This document shows, in pieces, positions 59,983 through 64,000 of a DNA stretch of 64,000 nt. Location: positions 124,001 to 188,000 of the forward strand of contig JACKKB010000002.1 of the NCBI GenBank assembly GCA_020637635.1. The letters are read 5' to 3'. Under the pieces are notes generated by a model, which saw only the letters and a program-made list of their open reading frames with translations, did no database searches and was not told the origin of the DNA. This stretch comes from Albidovulum sp. GTDB lineage: Bacteria; Pseudomonadota; Alphaproteobacteria; Rhodobacterales; Rhodobacteraceae. Made by a program: the position numbers and the translations under genes. Positions within the stretch are counted from its first letter, which is position 1; each line of letters opens with the position of its first letter.

Positions 59983-60686
59983 GTTTCCACGGCCGCGTCA
60001 GCGGCACCAGGATCAAACGCGCGCTGGGCGTGCAAGCCGCGCTGGAATGGGCGTTCCGGATCGAACAGGCGCAACTGGACCTGCCCCTGCCCCCGGACGT
60101 CACCGAAGAAGGCTTCGGCTTCGGCCTGGAATACGTCCTGCTGCAGCGCGCCGTGCTGGGCTGCAAGATCGACGGCGGCCAGCACAAGATTGGCGGCTAC
60201 ACCCACGAGGATGCCGAAGTGATCGCCGCCACCGTCGCCGGGATCCCCGACAGCCTCGGCGGCAAGCGCATGGCGATCCGCGTCGCGGAACTGGCCCGCG
60301 CCGGGCTGACCCCGGACTGGATGCCCGGTGCCGCCCCGCGCTGCGTTCCTACCATCGTGAAACAGAACCAGCACGGCACGCATGCGGGCACCATCGTCGT
60401 AGGGGTCGAGCGCATCCGGGTGCGTGGCGCGGGCGCCCGCGCCACATGGAAGACCATCGATATCCTCGCCTGCCCGGTCACCTTCTCCCCCCATCCGCAG
60501 CAGATCGCTGCCGCCCGGCGCGGCTATGACGACTGGCGGCAGGCGCTGGGTTGGGTTCGCGAGGGGCTAATCGAAGGCGGGATGCTGCGGGAGGTCGAGG
60601 TGACGGCAGCGATGCCGAAGGCGCGGCCGTGGGGCGCCGAGGTGCCACCGGCAAAGGCATTGATTGCTGTTGCCAAAGCCCGTTGA
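59979..60686 (+). CDS. Hypothetical early phage/ICE protein
   Basis: A 235-residue protein of unrecognised family, found in the same module type in related elements as far as I recall. MSFHGRVSGTRIKRALGVQA, then ALEWAFRIEQAQLDLPLPPD, YTHEDAEVIAATVAGIPDSL and ARRGYDDWRQALGWVREGLI are its most structured parts; the first half is helical, the second beta then helical. Start overlaps the previous stop by ATGA. Last gene of the early module; a 283-base gap with a GC drop follows. Confidence 0.7.
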   Translation: MSFHGRVSGTRIKRALGVQAALEWAFRIEQAQLDLPLPPDVTEEGFGFGLEYVLLQRAVLGCKIDGGQHKIGGYTHEDAEVIAATVAGIPDSLGGKRMAIRVAELARAGLTPDWMPGAAPRCVPTIVKQNQHGTHAGTIVVGVERIRVRGAGARATWKTIDILACPVTFSPHPQQIAAARRGYDDWRQALGWVREGLIEGGMLREVEVTAAMPKARPWGAEVPPAKALIAVAKAR

Positions 60687-60969
60687 GACTGTCGTCGAGG
60701 CAGACATCAAGCGGCCTCTCGGTGCGCCAAGCCCGTAACAGTTGTGTGCGGCCCAGCAGCACGACGAGTACTCCCGATGCCACCGGTCCTGTCCCGGTTA
60801 GCTTCCGTTAACCCAGAGCAACTAACATATGGTAAGAGGCGATCATGGTCGAACGACGCCAGATGCAGGATTGCGTTTCGCGCCAGATACCAGATATCGT
60901 CTAGGTGCCGCCTCGGTTTTCGTCCTGCCGCACCATTCATGCATCGTAAAGAATCATCGGAACAAAGAC

Positions 60970-61860
60970 ATGCCCTCGAAGCAAGCCGTTGCCCTTGTGC
61001 ACTCTGACCACAACGATAGTGCCACAATCCACCGCTTGGAACGGGATGCGAAAGCCGAAATCGCTTGCGAGCACAATCTAAAGTTCATGCGCCGTCTGCC
61101 TGACGAGTCCATGAGTCTGATCGTGACCTCACCGCCGTACAACATTGGAAAGTCTTACGAAAAGCGGACATCGCAAGAAAAATATGTTGAGGATCAGGCT
61201 GCGTGCATTGCCGAAGCCGTACGTCTGCTCGCGCCAAACGGGTCCATCTGCTGGCAGGTTGGCAACCACGTTGACTCAGGCGAGATATTCCCGCTAGACA
61301 TCCTTCTCTACCCGCTCTTCAAGCACCACGGCCTGCAACTCCGCAATCGAATTGTTTGGACATTCGGTCATGGGCTGCACTGTCAGAAGCGCTTTTCGGG
61401 TAGGCATGAAGCGATTCTATGGTTCACCAAATCTGAGGACTACACGTTCAACCTAGATCCTGTCCGCATCCCCTCGAAGTATCCGAACAAAAAGCACTTC
61501 AAAGGTCCGAATAAGGGCGAGCTTTCCAGCAATCCTCTTGGAAAGAACCCTTCCGATGTTTGGGATATTCCCAATGTCAAATCCAACCACGTTGAAAAGA
61601 CCGATCATCCTTGCCAGTTCCCCATCGGGCTGGTGGAGAGATTGGTGTTGGCTTTGACAAACGAAGGCGAGAGCGTCCTCGATCCTTATCTTGGCGTTGG
61701 TTCGTCCGCGATTGCAGCGTTGAAGCATGGACGACATGCCTACGGCTGCGATCTCGATAAGGCCTTTGTCGATATTGCATGGGATCGTATTCACCAGCTC
61801 CGCGCAGGTACGCTCCGCACCCGCCCGATGAACAAACCCGTCTATGACCCCAATGCTTAG
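60970..61860 (+). CDS. N6-adenine/N4-cytosine DNA methyltransferase
   Basis: A 296-residue amino-methyltransferase of the beta order: motif IV TSPPYNIGKS near residue 60 precedes the AdoMet site, motif I near the C-terminus VLDPYLGVGSSAIAALKHGR. WTFGHGLHCQKRFSGRHEAI and KTDHPCQFPIGLVERLV are typical of R-M type enzymes. The ATG giving MPSKQAVAL was chosen. The gene is clearly less GC-rich than the module to its left. Eight bases on follows a BglII-like restriction gene, so this is the protecting enzyme of a type II system. Confidence 0.92.
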   Translation: MPSKQAVALVHSDHNDSATIHRLERDAKAEIACEHNLKFMRRLPDESMSLIVTSPPYNIGKSYEKRTSQEKYVEDQAACIAEAVRLLAPNGSICWQVGNHVDSGEIFPLDILLYPLFKHHGLQLRNRIVWTFGHGLHCQKRFSGRHEAILWFTKSEDYTFNLDPVRIPSKYPNKKHFKGPNKGELSSNPLGKNPSDVWDIPNVKSNHVEKTDHPCQFPIGLVERLVLALTNEGESVLDPYLGVGSSAIAALKHGRHAYGCDLDKAFVDIAWDRIHQLRAGTLRTRPMNKPVYDPNA

Positions 61861-61868
61861 TAGGATCC

Positions 61869-62333
61869 ATGAAGCTCGCATATACCTACGAAGATCATCA
61901 CAGCGCGGGTGCCGAATGGGATCGGCGTGACCTGAAAGAATGGCTCACGGACGTTTTTGAAGCGCCCGCAGTCAAGATCGCGCCGCGATGCACGCCCGAT
62001 ATTCGAAAGCATGTGGAAACCGAGTTCCTGAAAGAAGGGTGGGCGCTAAACGTCAACCTCGACCAGGCGCATGGCCTCAGCGTCTTCGCCATGCAAGACG
62101 ATCTCGCGTTCCAGCTTCAAACGGGCAACATGAGCCGAGCGCCCTACGATCTCCTGAAGCTCCAATACCTATTTCAAAGCCAGAAGATCGAAGCCGCAGG
62201 CATAGCCCTGCCAACAAGAGAAGCTGCAAAGATCATTGGCGATAATATCGCCAACGCCGAGCGCGTTATCAAAGAGCTTGAGCTCTTCGACCGTGTAATC
62301 ACCGTGCCCATCCTCGTGGTCGCGTTCGAGTAA
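61869..62333 (+). CDS. BglII/BstYI-like type II restriction endonuclease
   Basis: A 154-residue protein. The segment DDLAFQLQTGNMSRAPYDLL near residue 78 and IGDNIANAERVIKELELFDR near 125-145, ending VITVPILVVAFE, resemble the BglII/BstYI family, where the strand Q-x-Q-T-G-N follows the catalytic PD-(D/E)XK residues. It is short for BglII (223 residues), and the Asp/Glu pair must be among DVFEAPAVK or the early acidic residues. The spacing between genes (8 and 14 bases) makes it part of one operon with the methyltransferase and ParB-like gene. Recognition may be GATC-cored by family. Confidence 0.65.
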   Translation: MKLAYTYEDHHSAGAEWDRRDLKEWLTDVFEAPAVKIAPRCTPDIRKHVETEFLKEGWALNVNLDQAHGLSVFAMQDDLAFQLQTGNMSRAPYDLLKLQYLFQSQKIEAAGIALPTREAAKIIGDNIANAERVIKELELFDRVITVPILVVAFE

Positions 62334-62347
62334 GAAGGGGGACGCCA

Positions 62348-63679
62348 GTGACCTACAAAATCAATCTGACACCCCGAGCAGAGCGCGAGGCCATGATCGC
62401 CAAGAGGCGAGAAGCGTCGGATGAATTCGGCGAAACTATTTTCGATTTTCGTAGCGACAAGTTCACGCCCAAGGTGATTTCCTTGCCCATCGACGTTCCC
62501 GTGTACCGCATGGAAAACTGCCGCACGTTTAGTGCGCAGCAGACGGAGATCGCCCGCGAAGGCCTGGCCAAGGACTTCTTCGAGAAGGGTCAGGAGCTGA
62601 CCTCCGCTCAGCAGGCGCAGCACGAAATCCTGGCGCGGCTCGCCAAGCAGGGCACCGACTCTGTTACCCCAATCATCTCGGTTCTGGAAAAGGACGGCCA
62701 ACGCGAGACGATCCTCATCACCAGCACGGGTGTTGTCGTTAACGGCAACCGACGCCTTGCTGCTATGCGCGAGCTCATGAAGCGCAAGGATGGATCGCTT
62801 GATGATCGCTTCACCAACATCAAGTGTGCCGTTTTGCCGCCAGACGTTACGCGAGACGAAATCGACGATATCGAAGCCGATCTGCAAGCGCGGCCTCAAA
62901 CGAAGCTCGACTATGACTGGATCGGCGATGCAAGGCTGATCCGCCGCCAGGTCGGGAAGAACAGATCCACGAAGGAGGTCGCTGACCGCCTTCGCCGCAG
63001 CAAGACCGACATCGAAAACGTCCTGCAAGCTCTCGATGAAGCAGACTTGTACCTCAGCGAGTGGGTCAAGAAGCCTGGCGAGTACGACCTGCTTCAGGAC
63101 GGGCAACAGATATTTGGGGATCTCCCCAAAGCTATCGCCAAGAAGGACGCGAACCTTCAGAACGCAAGCCGCGCGATTGCGTGGTGTCTCTATGAAAACC
63201 GCGAGAGGATTAGCGGGCGTGTCTACCGCTTTAATGCGGCGTTCGGCAAGCTGGCACCCCAAGTGCTGGAAATTATGGAAGATCAGCTTGAGCTGCCCGC
63301 CGACGATGATGACGATCAAGTCGATGACGATGATTTCGCCATCGATATCGACAATGACGGCGACAGCAAAGACTACACGCCCATCATCCAGGTGCTGCGT
63401 GACGAAGATACCAAGGACGAAGCGATCACCACTTTGATCGAGGCCTGCGAGACAGCCATTGAGCTCGACAAAGGTCAGAAGAACGAAGAAGCCGCGCTCA
63501 AGGCGCTGGCGCAGGTCAACTCCAAGATCACGGGCATCGACATCAGTTCCGCAGGAACGCCGACTTTGCCAGCCATCCTCAAGCAGATTGGATCGATCCG
63601 CAAAGGTCTCGACAAGATCGAGGCCGCGATCCAAGCGCGCCAGGACGGTGTTGCTGCCGATGTTGACGGGGAGGAGTAA
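62348..63679 (+). CDS. ParB/Srx-fold nuclease-like protein of R-M cluster
   Basis: A 443-residue protein with a ParB-like N-terminal fold: TPIISVLEKDGQ, then TSTGVVVNGNRRLAAMRELM near residues 125-145 (the GNRR box of ParB, where CTP or DNA binds). A helix-turn-helix-like part (NRSTKEVADRLRRSKTDIEN) follows, then an acidic low-complexity stretch (DDDDDQVDDDDFAIDIDNDG) near residue 320 and a helical C-terminus. GTG start with GGGGGA upstream. ParB-like proteins associated with R-M genes are known; the role here is not. Confidence 0.8.
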   Translation: MTYKINLTPRAEREAMIAKRREASDEFGETIFDFRSDKFTPKVISLPIDVPVYRMENCRTFSAQQTEIAREGLAKDFFEKGQELTSAQQAQHEILARLAKQGTDSVTPIISVLEKDGQRETILITSTGVVVNGNRRLAAMRELMKRKDGSLDDRFTNIKCAVLPPDVTRDEIDDIEADLQARPQTKLDYDWIGDARLIRRQVGKNRSTKEVADRLRRSKTDIENVLQALDEADLYLSEWVKKPGEYDLLQDGQQIFGDLPKAIAKKDANLQNASRAIAWCLYENRERISGRVYRFNAAFGKLAPQVLEIMEDQLELPADDDDDQVDDDDFAIDIDNDGDSKDYTPIIQVLRDEDTKDEAITTLIEACETAIELDKGQKNEEAALKALAQVNSKITGIDISSAGTPTLPAILKQIGSIRKGLDKIEAAIQARQDGVAADVDGEE

Positions 63680-63685
63680 GCCTGC

Positions 63686-64000
63686 GTGAGCGATACCCCA
63701 ACAGCCGTAACCGTTCGATATAATCCAGATCACACAGGCACTTTCACAGTGCCTTACGACGCGCTGGAAACCCCCATCTGGTCGCGCCTGAAGCTGGCGA
63801 TCCGTACGAAGAAGCTCGATCACACCGTTGCTGGCGGCGCGATCAATCTGTCTTGGCCAGACACGCTTGGCGTGGTGCGAGAGCTTGGCAGCAAGGCCAA
63901 CCAGATGAGCTTGAATTTCCGCTTCAGACCCGAGGGTGAGGCCGAAGGCAAGTTGCGCGCATTCGCTGTGCAGATACGCAAGACACGCGAGCTACGCAGT
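63686..64000 (+). CDS. Start of a further protein of the cluster, truncated by window edge
   Basis: The first 105 codons of a GTG-started gene (GGAGG about 10 bases upstream), six bases after the ParB-like gene. It begins MSDTPTAVTVRYNPDHTGTF and continues with PYDALETPIWSRLKLAIRTK and LSWPDTLGVVRELGSKANQM. No domain is complete enough to name; the pattern is similar to N-termini of some SNF2/DEAD-type helicases in defence islands, but this is a guess. Confidence 0.6.
   Translation, partial: MSDTPTAVTVRYNPDHTGTFTVPYDALETPIWSRLKLAIRTKKLDHTVAGGAINLSWPDTLGVVRELGSKANQMSLNFRFRPEGEAEGKLRAFAVQIRKTRELRS

Noticed and set aside
60707..61027. A 106-codon minus-strand frame in the gap before the methyltransferase
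   Set aside because: No family resemblance, runs into the methyltransferase start on the other strand and lacks a ribosome-binding site.

Overview
The window comes from a high-GC alphaproteobacterium, most likely a Rhodobacteraceae (Rhodobacter/Paracoccus-like). Reasons are the strong G/C third-position bias, the divergent ethylmalonyl-CoA mutase / crotonyl-CoA carboxylase-reductase pair, the TIGR02302 and TIGR02186 alphaproteobacterial families, zinc uptake under a palindromic Zur site, and a LuxR/LuxI pair. Species cannot be fixed from sequence reading alone.

Positions 1-46039 are core chromosome. In order they hold: the N-terminal part of a malonyl-CoA synthase; the zur-znuC-znuB operon divergent from znuA across a palindromic operator; a MarR/GbsR regulator; tRNA-Met; a UDP-glucuronate-epimerase-like gene; an NADH-dehydrogenase/SelD fusion convergent with the tRNA 2-selenouridine synthase; an L,D-transpeptidase; an ybbAP-like ABC pair divergent from tesA; an ftsE-ftsX-plsC-PPOX operon; a zinc-ribbon membrane protein; a large TIGR02302 protein; lysA; a cecR-ybhG-ABC efflux operon; nfuA, tsaB and rimI; a BMP-type nucleoside importer with two purine nucleoside phosphorylases; ecm and ccr; luxR/luxI with a small upstream ORF; a RecD-like helicase; a lone RAM domain; an SDR; the infA-maf-rng-yacG run; and tRNA-Phe.

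Positions 46040-49203 are a scrapyard next to tRNA-Phe: remnants of IS5- and IS3-family elements, one intact 1.05-kb IS5-family element, and a few phage head genes whose capsid gene is cut by that IS.

From 49204 to beyond the right edge lies an integrative element of at least 14.8 kb. Its left junction is probably the 47-nt 3' fragment of a tRNA-fMet gene. It holds a coupled pair of membrane-hairpin proteins of unknown function; a three-gene operon (HicA-like small protein, unknown protein, GIY-YIG/DEDDh nuclease fusion) behind a sigma70-like promoter; an AT-rich patch with two DnaA boxes; a tyrosine integrase; and a control region with three related hairpin repeats. Next comes an early/replication module (AlpA-like protein, VRR-NUC nuclease, a winged-helix protein whose own gene carries palindromic iteron-like repeats, a C5-cytosine methyltransferase overlapped in another frame by a second protein-like ORF), and finally a lower-GC cluster with an N6A/N4C methyltransferase, a BglII-like restriction enzyme, a ParB-like protein and the start of another gene. 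The candidates for undescribed biology are the membrane pair, the nuclease operon, the embedded iterons, the overlapping reading frames and the extended R-M cluster.
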